Source: Kalaharituber pfeilii (taxonomy: Eukaryota; Ascomycota; Pezizomycetes; Pezizales; Pezizaceae). Taken from it: a DNA stretch of 64,000 nucleotides. The stretch lies in the NCBI GenBank assembly GCA_015179045.1, contig WHUZ01000151.1, positions 1 through 64,000 on the forward strand, in the 5' to 3' direction. Position numbers and translations under genes: made by a program. The notes under the pieces were generated by a model that worked only from the letters and a program-made list of their open reading frames with translations, was not told where the DNA came from and searched no databases. Positions 1 to 10,775 of this stretch are shown in pieces. The first letter of the stretch is position 1. Each line of letters starts with the position of its first letter.

Positions 1-676
1 CTGGGAAAGCCTGGGGATAAGCGCTTCACTCCCTCCACCACCATGACAAACATCACTCTGTCAGCAGCAGCTACGATACAGCCACCTCCACCTCAGAAGA
101 ACAAGAAGAGCGATGACATACCTGAAGAACTGACTCAGAGAAAAGGCAATTGATGCATCAGGTACAAGATCACGTCATGCTGCGAAAGAAGTGGTGGAAA
201 CCCAAAACCGAAGCCAAAGAAGAAAGACAAAGGGGAAGTAAAACGCCCTGGAGTCATGAATCTGCTCTCTCGAATCACGATGTCACAGCCCAAGAAGACA
301 AAGACAGACTCTGGCCACCTCATAGGCCGTCGACGGATCCGAGAGGATCACTGACCTGTCTAACCTGTCTAACCTGGAGTGGATGGGGACCCTGCTCAGC
401 ATGTAGGACTCCCGTCATAGCGACTCCTCAGTTACGAGGTAAAAATTCAAAACTGGTAAGACCGTTAGGGCTATTATGGACCGTGCGGCCCCTGCACCGA
501 TTGTTTCCTTGGCAGACTGGGTAAGGAGTTGAAGATGAGGTCACGAAGTAAGACCTGCGATGATCAAGATTCTTGTGAATCTTTCGTTTTCGTTTCGTTT
601 TCGTTTTCGCTTTCGTTTTTCTGGCGTCCCGGTTCCCGATCCTGTTTCCTCCGCTTGGGATTATGTGCCTTCTATT

Positions 677-999
677 GGCGTTCTGGGAAAAATCTGATAA
701 GGCATTCGTTAATTTTATTTCGCCTTCTGTTCTAGACTCTTACCAAGAAAGTCTGTTCTGAACTCCCGCCAGACGGATAAGGAATCTGTTTTCGATTTTG
801 ACGCCAAAGTTATGGATATCAGCGGATACATCATTAATTGTGTCTGAAGTCAATGGCGTTCCGGGAAAGTCTGATAAGTCTCTGTTGACTTTGTTTCGTC
901 TTTTGTTCTGAACTCCCGCCAGACGGGTAAGGAATTTGTCTTCGATCTTGACGCCGAAATTATGGATATCGGCGGATGCATCATTGTGTACGAGTCAAT
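677..999 (+). repeat. Two-copy tandem duplication, ~150-175 bp
   Basis: The segments 677-852 and 853-999 share the stretches GAACTCCCGCCAGACGG, TTCGAT(C/T)TTGACGCC and TATGGATATC at matching spacing. The second copy is shorter. It lies upstream of the RT remnant, in the gag/protease part of the decayed Gypsy element. Function unknown. Confidence 0.6.
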
Positions 1000-1245
1000 G
1001 GCGTCCTGAAGCATAGCATGTTTGTTGCACTCGTGTTGAGTTCCTTTCTGTTTTTCTGATGATACCCTTGAAGAGGGTGATATTCGTTGATTTGATGCAC
1101 GCGAGCACTAGCACTCGCGATATGTTAATGTTTTTTCTGAGGAACAGGTATGCCGCTTACCTCCTCACCAAAGCTGGGATTATAAAATCCCTTTCGAGAA
1201 TTTTGATGCGAAGCCTCCCCATGGTCCAGTGTACCTGGAAAGAAG

Positions 1246-1650
1246 ATGAGGCTCCTTAGAGGTATATCGTCGAACACCTACCAGCAGGGAAGAAACAAAG
1301 GTCAAGGTCAAAAGCAGCTTCACCGATTTTTTCGGAAGATAGATGGGTCCCTCCGACCGTGCGTTGATTATAAGGGCACTAAACGAACTCACCACTCCGA
1401 ACAAACACCTCTGCCCTTAACGTCGGAACACCTCAAAAAGACCCAAAGCGGTAAATGGGTTACCAAACTCGATCTCGATAACGGCAACAACCCCATATGA
1501 ATTAAGTCAGGCGACGAACGGCGGCTGTCAAACACAGCCAATAGCTTATTCGAAGTACCCAGTCATACCTCTCGGACTCATCACACCTGCTTCCTTCGAA
1601 GAGATGATGGATGAGATCCCCACTTGCATCGGTAGAGTTGTTTGGTACCT
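1246..1650 (+). pseudogene. Gypsy reverse transcriptase fragment
   Basis: Translation shows the Gypsy RT fingers/palm signature: a DGSLRPCVDYKG block, then PLPLTSEHLKK, then KWVTKLDLDNGNN, matching the family pattern DGSLRxCVDYRxLN..YPLP..KLDL. Downstream, in another frame, GDERR..FEVPSHTSRTHH resembles the family's GDEWKTAF..YLVMPFGL block with indels, and VVWYLD near 1636-1650 matches the YxDD region in degraded form. The frame is interrupted several times, so this is a dead copy. Family identity is secure; exact limits are not. Confidence 0.75.
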
Positions 1651-2235
1651 GGACTCTTAATCAATGAAGGCAAGTCCGAACGAGACCATAAAAGGATAGT
1701 GGAAAAGTGCTTGCCAGGATTGAGCAAACATGGGCTCGCGGTACGAGTTCCATGTGCACGAAACCATGTTCCTTGTCATTTTATTGTTGGCCTCGAGATT
1801 AAGATGCACCCGTTCAAACTCTCTACCATTCGCGACTGGCCACAGCTGATAAAAGAAGGTGCAAGCCTTTCTAGGCTTTGCAAACTGCTGCCGCCGATTC
1901 GTCCTCAACTACTACCGCTGACTTAATTTACTCCGCTACAACCCGACCGCTTACAAGCCTTGACCGGAGACATACCCTTTCTTTGGGGGCGCAGAGCAGC
2001 AAGCTGCTTTTACGGAACTCCAAGACAAGTTCATCAGTGCCCCCACACTGACGAGTTCGATCGATCCCTGCCTACGATTGTGAAACCGACCGCTCAGACC
2101 AGGCGTCTTGAGCTTAAGAATGACGTTACCACCCTTCACCCCTGCGAGTACCACTCCCGAATACTGACCCCTGCAAACGAAACTACTCTATCCATGATAA
2201 CGAACTCTTGGCAATCCTTGATTATACAAATAGAG

Positions 2236-3020
2236 GATAGAGCTATTGGGAATTAAGTTCACCGTCTTCACTGACCACCACGCACAAAGCACTTCACCAC
2301 CAAACAACGCCTCAACAACCAGCAAGCCAACTGGAGCCGACTTTACGAATTCGTTACGTCAGCCTAACGGCAAAGCAGACGCTCCTCTCGATAACTGGTG
2401 AAGTGGAAGACATGTGGACTATATCCCTGGGGTCAACGGTGACGAATAGGTGAGGAACGATGACGGGCTAAGGTACCCGAACCATATTCGAATAATAATG
2501 ATGATACCACGACAGTAACGTGGCTCGACACTGGGTGTGCATCAGACTCCTCTCTCGGAACTTCTACTGGGACAGCTGAGTAGCCGATTATGTCGCCGGT
2601 TGTGCAGCCTGCCTGAAGGCCAAAGCCGACCGACATCCGAGGCAAACTAGACTTATGCCAACGCCTACTAGTAGGAAGCCTTGAGGAGATAGCTATGGAC
2701 TTTGTTGGAGAACTACCAAGGGCTTTAACAGCTATTTCAGTTGTCACAAACCGGTTCACCGAAATGCAGCGCTGCACTATACACCGGCAAAAAACACTTG
2801 GACAACTCGAGACGTCGCCAACGCCTTCAATGACGTCCTCAGGCAATTTGGTCTACCTCGCCACATCTCCTCTGAACGTGGACCACAATTCGCCTCAGCC
2901 CTTCGAAAAGACATTACAAAACTCCAACTCTGTACCGCTTACCACCCCCAGACCGACAGAGTCTCTGACGCGCAACGTCTGGTATTGCAGAGAGTGTGTA
3001 ATACAGACTCCCAAATAGTA
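2236..3020 (+). pseudogene. Gypsy RNase H and integrase fragments
   Basis: GIKFTVFTDHHA at about 2250-2283 is the start of the Gypsy RNase H domain (family motif F.V.TDH..L). Further on, broken frames spell CLKAKADRHPR..R and then AMDFVGELPRA..SVVTNRFTEMQR, the integrase core start (family DF(I/V)xxLP..D.I.VVxDRFTKM). PLNVDHNSPQP and TPRPTE continue the core where intact relatives have SDRGPQF and YHPQTDG. The catalytic second Asp region is altered and the frame is shifted, so the enzyme is inactive. Confidence 0.7.
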
Positions 3021-3490
3021 TCTCCACATCTTCCATGACCGAACTATGGCAGAGATGACGAGACTTGGGAAACGGTTGAGAATCTTCGTAGATCGTTGGA
3101 ATCTGTCAGAGAGTTCCACGATCAACATCCGAGGAAGCCTTCGGACCCTACGGTCCAATAAAGCATTGATGCTCATGGGACAGAGCATATCGCACAAATG
3201 GGAATTCTGTGCTGCCATGCTACTCGGATGGTTCATTGACGTGAGTACCTTTTCCTTACGAAGACTTTTTCCCACTGGGTTTTGTCTTCGGGAAGGTTTT
3301 TAACGGCTCACTGATGATGAGTGAAAGACACACCAGTCTCACCATCGGCCACGGGCAACTGCGGTTCAGCTCGTGTGTTACCTCGCGTATAAGGTACGCT
3401 GATAGCCAAAGTATGAGACCCACAATCCCAATTAGTTCGGTTTTCTGTTGGTGATTGTTACTCGGGACGAGTACCCTAAACGGGGGGTAA

Positions 3491-4176
3491 TGTTACGGCT
3501 AAGGTAGAAACTTGCCTACCACTGTGGCAAGGGGCAAGGGTTCACTACTAATTAGCTGCCACGGCTAAAGGTGAAGACTTACCCGCCAAGGGGAAAACGC
3601 TGACCCTGCAATCGAACATAAGACCAATGCTGATTGACCGGACTGATCACCCGTTAGGCTTGGCTGTTGATTCTCGCATCATTTAGATAGGGCAGTACTA
3701 CGGAAGGGTGTGTCATCCGGAATGCAGCTTGATGCATACACTCGAGTTACAGAAGCTTTATTTATATACGCACATGCATTAGTACATTCGTTATCTTTGT
3801 CCCATACTATTTTTGCATGTTTTCGTTACGTGTGCCTATTACCACGGTATTGGCATTGATAAGGAATCGCCGCGTTGCCAGCCAATTATTCATTTGTTGA
3901 CTCCTCATGTATGGCTGCGCTGAAGTCTATATAAGCGCCGGCTGGCGATAGCATAGTTAGAAGAATCAAGACACAAGCGGTGTCCTAAGTTTCTCTATAA
4001 CTCTGAACCTATCGTTCCATCATTACGCCCGTGAATCGCTCCAGCTCCACTGCGTGCTCCCGCCGAGTAGCTGCCCTTCCGGTCCACCGTATACACCTCC
4101 GTAGCCATTCCGACCCGCCGTATTCACACTTCGGGACGACGCCGGCACCGCCATTTTCCTCACCGTAGCCGTAACA
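3491..4176 (+). mobile_element. Gypsy 3' LTR
   Basis: Begins TGTTACGGCT and ends AGCCGTAACA, a 10-bp perfect terminal inversion typical of LTRs. It is preceded by a polypurine-like tract that closes the decayed Gypsy interior. A TATA-like TCTATATAAGC near 3928 lies where an LTR promoter is expected. No matching target duplication can be read because the left side is element interior. Confidence 0.7.
4029..4175 (-). repeat. Single copy of the GYGGVY minisatellite motif inside the LTR
   Basis: On the minus strand this stretch reads NTAGRNGYGGVYGGPEG, the same 11-codon pattern that forms the 33-bp minisatellites at 5566-5905 and 7606-8110. Not presumed to be a gene; it links the LTR with the arrays. 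Confidence 0.5.
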
Positions 4177-4321
4177 TCCGGTCCCTTCCAGCGCCCACCG
4201 GAGCTGAACACCTCACGCCCGTAACACACCGATGCTAAGCTGTACGGCTTATATTCTTTTATGAAATTAAAGAGTAATAGCTAACAGGCACTCGGGACAT
4301 GTACTCTAAGAAGGGGAGTAC

Positions 4322-4959
4322 TGTTACAGGCATAATTGTTCTCATGCTATAACACCGTCTTGTTTAAGTGTCGTCAAAAGGTACTACCAACTATAAAGCC
4401 TACTAGTCGGAAGTTTAGCTAACCCGATACTAGTCAGGTCTGTGGTAGTGGAACTTCTTTGGTTAAGAAGTAAGTAACTACTAAGATTAGCAATCTTGGT
4501 TACTAACTCTTCCGGCAGCTCCTGTTGTACTATTTGTTGTACGATAACCTTTTCTTATTTTCTTATATCATCGATCTTTGCATAGGGATCGGAGTTATGA
4601 TAGTATTTTTAGATAAAGGCTTGCATTAGAGGTTTCAAGTTCTCGTATTTGTTGTTCTAGAATTTATTGTAAGGGTTGGTCAAAAAGAAAGGCTGTCACT
4701 TGGCTTTTTTCAGGGTCTGGCTTGATCCCCAGAATCCGTTCAAGCTGAATTTATTAACAGCTTTGAAGAACTACATTTTATATAAATAGAAGTCTGACTC
4801 ACCGGAGTTAGAAGGGCAAGGATCCGGAACTTAACCCTAACAAATATAAAGCTTTCTTACTACTTTAACTACTTTATTTTCCGTAACTTATATTTAATTA
4901 TATTTCACGTTGCACTTAGTTATTTAGTAAATGGCTTACCCCCAACGTACCCTGTAACA
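4322..4959 (+). mobile_element. Second Gypsy-like LTR
   Basis: Starts TGTTACAGG and ends CCTGTAACA, a 9-bp perfect terminal inversion. It is preceded by a purine tract (AAGAAGGGGAG) and by a CTCGGGACATGTACTCTAA block that closely resembles the block before the first LTR (3462-3480). Positions 4177-4321 are therefore the 3' tail of a second, related Gypsy copy. No target duplication found. Confidence 0.65.
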
Positions 4960-5202
4960 TCGTATATGTCAAATATGTCTGAAAATTGCTATCACTATAG
5001 TCTGGCATCGGCGCTGAACTAGAACCACTGAACTACTACTGGCAAGCTTCTCCTGCCAAGCCTCTGCCGTTCAGCGCTTGAGAAACTACTGTTACCCTGA
5101 ACCAGTGGTATCCGTTAGCAGCACCAGCTCACCGCCACGTGACAATTGGAGCTCAGCTTGTGCCCTTGCATCGGTACAGCCATGTGTATCTAATGCTAAA
5201 AT

Positions 5203-5392
5203 GGCTGGTGAGTTGGCAGCTAAAATAGCAGCCGTAATAGCAGCTGAAATGGCAGCCGAAACTGCTACCGAAATGAATGCTGAAAAGGCTACTGAAAAGG
5301 CTGCTGAAAAGGCTGCTGAAATCGCTGATGAAATGGCCACTGAAATGGCTGCCAAAATGGCTACCGAAATGGCTACTGGAATGGCTAGGGCT
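5203..5392 (+). repeat. 15-bp tandem repeat, (GCTGAAATGGCTGCC)n-like
   Basis: About a dozen degenerate 15-bp units that translate as A-E-M-A-A/T variants. Flanks are shared with 13899-14070: upstream CACCAGCTC..CCGC.ACGTGACAATTG, downstream TGTCAAATTCAGCTxATTCC. Open frames through it are a by-product of a unit length divisible by three. Confidence 0.75.
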
Positions 5393-5565
5393 AGCCATGT
5401 CTGTCAAATTCAGCTTATTCCACTTCATCTTGTACCATCGGGTCGCACCAACTATACATATCAAATGTATGCTGCCATTGTACTACAAAGCTGCGCTGCC
5501 ATTACGCGCTGCCATGAAGTGTGTATACAGCAGGCAGAAATGGCTACGGAGTTGCATATACTGGG

Positions 5566-5905
5566 AGCTGGAATTCAGAATGGCCACGGAGGTATATATG
5601 CAGTGGGCCGAAGTGGCTACGGAGGTGTATATACGGCAGGCCAGAATGGCTACAGAAGTGTATATACTACGGGCCAGAATGGCAACACAGGTATATAAGC
5701 TGCGGGCTGGAATGGCGACGAAGGTGTTTATGCTGCAGGCCGGAATAGGCATGGAGGTATACATGCTACAGGCCACAATGGCCACGGACGTGTATATGCT
5801 ATGGGCCGGAATGGCTAGAAGGTGTATCTGCAGGCCGGAATAGCAACAGACGTATATATGCTATAGGGCAGAATGGCTATGAAGGTGTATATATGGTAGA
5901 CCGTA
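5566..5905 (+). repeat. 33-bp minisatellite array (GVYAAGxNGYG units)
   Basis: Around ten degenerate 33-bp units; each reads as 11 codons of the type G-V-Y-x-x-G-x-N-G-Y-G. Same family as 7606-8110. Frame breaks occur between units, so coding function is doubtful. Confidence 0.75.
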
Positions 5906-6029
5906 AGGGCAGCTGTTAGGCATGGAGCGCCAGTAGAGTGGAGCAGTTGTTGTTGAATTCAGTTATGCATTGGGCTGCACATCAAGCTACATTTTGGGAC
6001 CTGTATTCGGCCATTCATTAAACCACACA

Positions 6030-6792
6030 TTTTTTTTATTTTTTTTTTTTTTATATCAGTACTCGCTTGCTGCCCGACAGGCTATGGCGAGGGTTTTTAT
6101 TAGAAAAAAGCCTAAAAAAAAGAACACAAGAATAACACCAATCCTAAGTACATGTAGTATCCGCGGATTATGTAGTAATGCCAACTGCGCCCAGTATTTC
6201 CCCCTTATCTCCGCCTCCTCTCCGACTCATATCGAGCGGATCTGTGCCACTGTCCGCTGAGTTTAACCTTCTCAACATCCACTTCTTTCTCCAAGTATAC
6301 AACCACTGAACTTGTTGTCTTGCCTGCCTTCTCCAACAAGTTCTGCTTCCTCAGCCAACGAATTCCCTGGATCTTCCCCAAACTCTCGTTAGCTGCTGAC
6401 AACCACTTTTTCACTTTCCCCAAGTCCTTCCTCAACACAATGCCATATATTACGATGCCGACTCCTCCCTGGTGGTGGCATCTTCTGTGGTCGGTGAAGC
6501 GGTTTGCAGCAGGGTCTTGTGGACCTGGTGCCGCCGGAAAGCCTCCTCCTGCATTAGGAGCTTTCGCCTCAGTTATACGTTGCATTACTGTAACAATCCA
6601 ATTCGGACCCTTCGCGCAAGACCTTCCAGCTCTGGTCCTATACTGGCAACCAATATACGACTCGCCAGTACTCGTACACGTGCAGCTGACCCTGATACTG
6701 TTGCAATTCGCCGCACTCCTTCTAGCACTCCGATAAATATCACTAGACGTGTGAGCATTCTTAACCGACATGGCTGCCAGCATCCCAGTCAT
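6030..6792 (-). mobile_element. ORF1-only non-autonomous LINE-like element
   Basis: Minus-strand element whose 3' end is a T-run (poly-A in sense) at about 6031-6052 next to a LINE-type hairpin at 6062-6091. That hairpin has outer pairs CTCGC/GCGAG and an inner stem with a U.G pair. It carries one ORF but no endonuclease or reverse transcriptase. Related copies lie at 16145-16660, 22339-22705, 34419-34860 and 40888-41670. Confidence 0.7.
6205..6792 (-). CDS. ORF1-like protein of the non-autonomous element
   Basis: 195-aa uninterrupted frame. The N-terminal half is low in recognisable motifs. The C-terminal ~85 residues are the conserved block of this family: IVIYGIVLRKDLGKVKKWL, then GIRWLRKQNLL, then TSSVVVYLEKEVDVEKV and a final GQWHRSARYESER. 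The same block recurs in the copies at 22339-22705, 34419-34860 and 40888-41670. In other LINEs a similar block is an internal part of ORF1 (gag-like, RNA-binding), but here the ORF ends immediately after it and the 3' UTR with hairpin follows. It could act as an RNA-binding protein or be a passenger. The start codon at 6792 is the first in frame and is not otherwise supported. Confidence 0.55.
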   Translation of the reverse strand: MTGMLAAMSVKNAHTSSDIYRSARRSAANCNSIRVSCTCTSTGESYIGCQYRTRAGRSCAKGPNWIVTVMQRITEAKAPNAGGGFPAAPGPQDPAANRFTDHRRCHHQGGVGIVIYGIVLRKDLGKVKKWLSAANESLGKIQGIRWLRKQNLLEKAGKTTSSVVVYLEKEVDVEKVKLSGQWHRSARYESERRRR

Positions 6793-6799
6793 CGGTTAA

Positions 6800-7315
6800 T
6801 AGGCTGAAGCCGAAGAACCTGGCAGAACCTGCCCTAAGAACCCGGATCCCCAGAACCCGGCAGAAAGCCGCAGAACCCAGCGGAAAGTCGTAGAACCTTT
6901 TGGAAAGCCATAGAAGCTGCTGGAAACAGGTATCGGCGAGCTTTATACCCAGATATTCTTGACGCTTCTACCTGGTTCCAGTCATTTCCGTGGCTATCCA
7001 TATACTTCCTGTCATTTCCTTTGTTTTCCATGTACTTCTAGTTGCTTCTCGGTTTTCCATATACTTCATTTGTTTGCTTGCTTACTTGTTTGCCTGTTTG
7101 CCCGAATTTTCCAGTGAGGGTTTTCTATAAAGAGGCCCTCCTCTCTCCTCCCTCTTGCTTCTTCACGCAAGAACTTGTATCCTACCTAAGTTGTGTATTT
7201 AGCTTTTAATACATCTACCTCACAATATCATATAGCTCCGACCACCTCTGCCTCCGCCTCCACTGTGACATCGCCTCAGCGCCCGCCGGCCACTCCATAC
7301 CCAGTTCTGATATCT
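6800..7315 (+). mobile_element. LTR-like sequence with core promoter, copy 1
   Basis: Homologous in opposite orientation to 19430-19925 and in part to 20457-20720. It contains TTCTATAAAGAGGCCCTCC near 7128 (TATA box), then CAAGAACTTGTAT and ..CAATATCATATAG..CCGACC, the arrangement of an LTR U3/R/U5. Termini were not identified, so LTR status is inferred from the promoter and the copy number. Confidence 0.5.
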
Positions 7316-7329
7316 TAACTTGGACCTGT

Positions 7330-7560
7330 TCATTACACTGTTGCGCTAGGAAACTACAGTGCCATTACGCTGCTGCCATTGTGCTCCTGGTAAGGTGCGC
7401 TACAAATATATATGCTCCCATTATGGTGTGAAAGTGTACTGCCATTATGCTGCTGGCATTGTGGTACTGCAAAGGTGCACTGCAAATGTATACTGCTATT
7501 GCAATCCGAAGATGCACTGCCATTGTAGTGTGAAGATGTACAGCCATTGCGTGTTATGGA
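7330..7560 (+). repeat. Degenerate ~24-bp repeats (GCTGCCATTGCGCTG type)
   Basis: Repeated CTGCCATT(G/A)(C/T)G(C/G)TG..AA(A/G)GTGC modules. The same modules follow the 15-bp repeat at 14150-14300. No coding signal. Confidence 0.6.
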
Positions 7561-7605
7561 TGTGAGGGGCTAGGCTGCAGTAGGCGTTGGAAGGTACTGG
7601 ATGAT

Positions 7606-8110
7606 ATGGCTATGGAGGAGTGTATACGGCGGGCCGGAATGGCTACCGAGGTGTATATGCCACAGGGCAAAGTGACTACGGAGGTGCATATACTTCGAGG
7701 GAGAATTAGTAATAGCTATGGAGGTGTACATATGGCACACCGAAATGGCTACGGAGGTGTATATATAACGGGCCGAAGTCACTATGACAGTGTGTATATT
7801 GCGAGCCCGAATAGCCACAGAGGTGTATATGCTGCAGGCTGGAATGGCTACAAAGGTGCATATACTGTGAGTGGGTAGTAGTAATGGCCACGGAGGTGTA
7901 TATGCAGTGGCCCGAAGTGGCTATGGAGGTGTATATGCTGCAGGCTGGAATGGCTACGGAGGTGACTATGATATGGGGCAGAAGAGTGATGGAGGTATGT
8001 ATGCTGCGGGCCGGAATGGTGACGGAGGTATATATACTATGGCTTGGAATGGCCACGGAGGTGTATGTATGGTGGACTGGAAGGGCAGCTGTTTGGCATG
8101 GAGCACCAGT
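7606..8110 (+). repeat. 33-bp minisatellite array, second locus
   Basis: About fifteen 33-bp units of the GGTGTATATGC..GGxxGGAATGGCTACGGA type. In one frame they give GGVYAAGWNGYGG-type repeats. Ends, as at 5905-5940, with AAGGGCAGCTGTT.GGCATGGAG(C/G)..AGTAGAGT, so both arrays share the same right flank and are copies of one larger repeat. Confidence 0.8.
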
Positions 8111-8218
8111 AGAGTAGAGTAGCTGTGATTGAATTCAGCCATACATTAGGCTACTAATTGTATACTCATTGGGCCCTATGTCTGGCTATCTATTAGACCA
8201 TGCATTAAACAACCTATT

Positions 8219-8455
8219 TGTTACGGAGGTGGTAAATGCAGAAAGTTACTATCTACCAGGTCAAAAAGACACTTGACTAGCGATACTCGCTAGTCCTCTG
8301 CGTAGCTCATATAGTACTCATTATGCGACTGCAGCGCCTTTCCGGCTGTCACATGTCGCTTCCGTCGCATATGCGCATTTCGTATGCACTTGCATTTTTC
8401 GCTTTTCATGTGCTCCACCGGCCGCCCACACTACGGTTGCGGTGAACCCGTAACA
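8219..8455 (+). mobile_element. Solo LTR, 237 bp, with 5-bp target duplication
   Basis: Starts TGTTACGGAGGTGG and ends GAACCCGTAACA. It is flanked by CTATT on both sides (8214-8218 and 8456-8460). Related copies are at 46856-47060 and 63657-63844. No internal domain is attached, so this is a solo LTR left by recombination, or a very short LTR element. Confidence 0.8.
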
Positions 8456-8609
8456 CTATTAAGCTTGTTAAATTATTTATATAAGTTTAGCAATCAGCTA
8501 TTGCTTACAAGAGTTAGTAGAAATAGGTTTATAAAATAATTAGAATAACTCAGTTATACAACTTTAAACTCACTTAACTAACTTCAAACTTCTACATAGC
8601 CAAAGGGTA

Positions 8610-9290
8610 GGGTCAGGCAGTGAAAGTTGGGGTTTTTCACGGCCCGGTAAGACATACAACTTCATATCCCCGCCGCAACATGCAATTTTGGTCCGATTAT
8701 CTTCAAACTGGCCTCGAATGAAAGCTCTACGTCTCCTCTATATTTTTATGTAAAAAAATAATACATTTCATACTCTAAATCTTGCTGTATTTACAGTTAA
8801 AGATAGTGACTTTTGAGTAAATTTTCGCACTAGTAGGCTATCCCTGTCATATTCTTGCCATGCTACAGCTTGGCAGCAACGGCCAAAAAACTCCATAGAA
8901 AATAGACTCAGTAGTTTTCAGAATGGTCTATGCCAAAAAGACATGACTTTTCGTCGACAACCTATCCCAATTCAGGGGACTTTTCGTCGACAGCCCATAT
9001 AAATTTTTACCCTAACATTACACACCACTGTACTTCTCATCACAAACCTCCGGCAACTACAACTACCCTAACTACCTTATTAAGTAATAATCCCAATTAG
9101 CAATACACATTTTCGACATAATTAACGTGCCAAAAATGACCCATTTTCTCATATGTGAAGCGGTCATTTCCAATGAATTCAACATGCCAAAAAGAACCTA
9201 TTTTCCACATCTGCAAAGAGCCTATGTGTAGCGTAGTTAACATGTGGAAAATGACCCATTTTCTCCATGCGCGACGAGACTATTTAACAT
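8610..9290 (+). repeat. Dispersed repeat, copy 1 (pairs with 15515-16145)
   Basis: Shares long near-identical blocks with 15515-16145, including CACGGCCCGGTAAGACATAC, TCGCACTAGTAGGCTATCCC and the CGTCGACAG..CATA..AAATTTTTACCCTAAC stretch. Leads directly into the 58-bp array. Non-coding by inspection. Confidence 0.75.
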
Positions 9291-9850
9291 GCGTAAAATA
9301 GTCTATTTTCCACATGTGCGGCGAGAGCATTTCCAACAGTCTGTTTTCCACATGCGCGGCGAGGGCATTTCCAACGTATTTACTATATACAAAACGGACT
9401 ATTTTCCACAAGCGCGGCGAGGGCATTTCCAACTATGTGCAAAACGGTCTGTTTTCCACATGCACGGTGAGGGCATTTCCAACGTATTTACTATGTGCAA
9501 AACGGTCTACTTTCCACAAGCGCGGCGAAGGCATTTCTAATGTATTTACTATATGCAAAATGGTCTGTTTTCCACATACACGGCGAGGGCATTTCAGACG
9601 TACCTACTATGTGCAAAATGGTCTGTTTTCCACATACGCGGCGAGGGCATTTCAGACGTACCTACTATGTGCAAAACGGTCTACTTTCCACATGCACGGT
9701 GAGGGCATTTTCAACGTATTTACTATGCACAAAATGGTTTATTTTCCAAAATGGTCTATGATGAGGGCATTTGTGACGTATTTACCATCTCTATTTTCAA
9801 CATGCGCGACGAGGGCATTTGCGACGTATTTGCCACGCATGCTATTTTAC
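9290..9850 (+). repeat. 58-bp satellite-like tandem array
   Basis: Roughly nine copies of a 58-bp unit containing TTTTCCACA.GCGCGGCGAGGGCATTT and CGTATTTACTATGTGCAAAA. All three forward frames stay open for long distances, which follows from the repeat and is not evidence for genes. Degenerate relatives at 18950-19420, 19935-20245 and 20323-20360. Confidence 0.85.
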
Positions 9851-10186
9851 CTACCCTTGGCAAACTGGGGCCGGCTTCTTACCTGACATCATACAGGTGC
9901 GGTAAGCCAGTTCTTTAGCTAGGTGGAAATCACATTGCGGCCCTTGTATCATGGGTAAGGGTATCAAAAATGCCTTCGTAGCACATGTATGGAATAGACC
10001 ACTTTGTATGTATTCAATACATCGAAAATTGGCTCCTCACGAATGTAGAAACATCAGGAAAAAGGGGAGTTTGTACCCTCAGTGCCATGAGCGCGAGAGG
10101 CGCTGGGGCGCTGGGGCACTGCTATTGCACTGCGAAAGTGTGCTGCCATTGCGGTACTTCCCATACTAGAAATGCATCTCATCATG

Positions 10187-10231
10187 CCAAGAAACCATGG
10201 AGCGACTATAGCTCCATGGTTTCTTGGCATA
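10187..10231. repeat. Near-perfect palindrome, 19-bp arms
   Basis: Arms TGCCAAGAAACCATGGAGC and its complement, separated by GACTATA. A second copy is at 11785-11831 and a half copy at 11852-11873. Could form a hairpin in DNA or RNA. Confidence 0.85.
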
Positions 10232-10374
10232 GGTGCTACTTCATCAGCAAAAAAGAGGTTGCATCAGCAGCGTCACGACGAGGCAGCAAGCGTCACGACA
10301 CACGATGCATTTCTGGCTTCCTGACTCTCTGGCTTGGCACGCCTATCGTATCACAAAAGGTAGTTTACGCCCTC

Positions 10375-10640
10375 AGCGCCCACAAGGCAAGTAATCCTGC
10401 TGCCCGCGTCGCGACGTGCTCAACGTGCTCAAAATGTCCCCATTGCGCCCACAACGCAAGTAATCCTGCTGCTGGCGCCGCAACGTACTTAACGTGCTCA
10501 AAATGTCCTCCATTGTGTCCATAATGCAAGTAATCCTGCCACTGGTGTTGTGACATGCTCAACGTGCTCAAAATGTCCTCCATTCCACCTGCAACGCAAG
10601 TAATCCTGCCGCCGGCATCGCAACGTGCTCAACGTGCTCA
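10375..10640 (+). repeat. ~70-bp tandem repeat, four copies
   Basis: Units contain CGCAAGTAATCCTGC and CAACGT(G/A)CT(C/T)AACGTGCTCAAAATGTCC. Followed at 10620-10775 by a short-period TGCTCAACA-type repeat. Not coding. Confidence 0.8.
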
Positions 10641-10775
10641 ACATGAGCAATGTGCCCAATATGTTTTACATTTCATGTACATGCTCAAATGTGCCTACAT
10701 CTCATAAGCGCACTCAACGTGCTCAAATGCTTAATGTGCTCAACATGCTTAACATGCTCAACATGCTCCATGTAT

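Larger units (their letters stand above)
1..3490 (+). mobile_element. Decayed Gypsy-type LTR retrotransposon, internal region
   Basis: Internal part of a Ty3/Gypsy element that enters from the left edge of the window. Order gag-like, RT, RNase H, integrase is visible only as broken reading frames. The left 1 kb has no readable domain. A polypurine-like tract (ACGGGGGGTAA) lies directly before the LTR at 3491, which fixes the 3' end. Frames are broken by indels and stops, so no product is expected. Gypsy assignment rests on the RT and integrase fragments described separately. Confidence 0.8.

Noticed and set aside
3890..3990. Promoter of a host gene (TCTATATAAGC)
   Set aside because: Lies within the Gypsy LTR, which explains the TATA box.
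9244..9886. Overlapping ORFs of up to 190 aa
   Set aside because: They run through a 58-bp tandem repeat; 58 is not divisible by three and all frames are open, so they are repeat artefacts.
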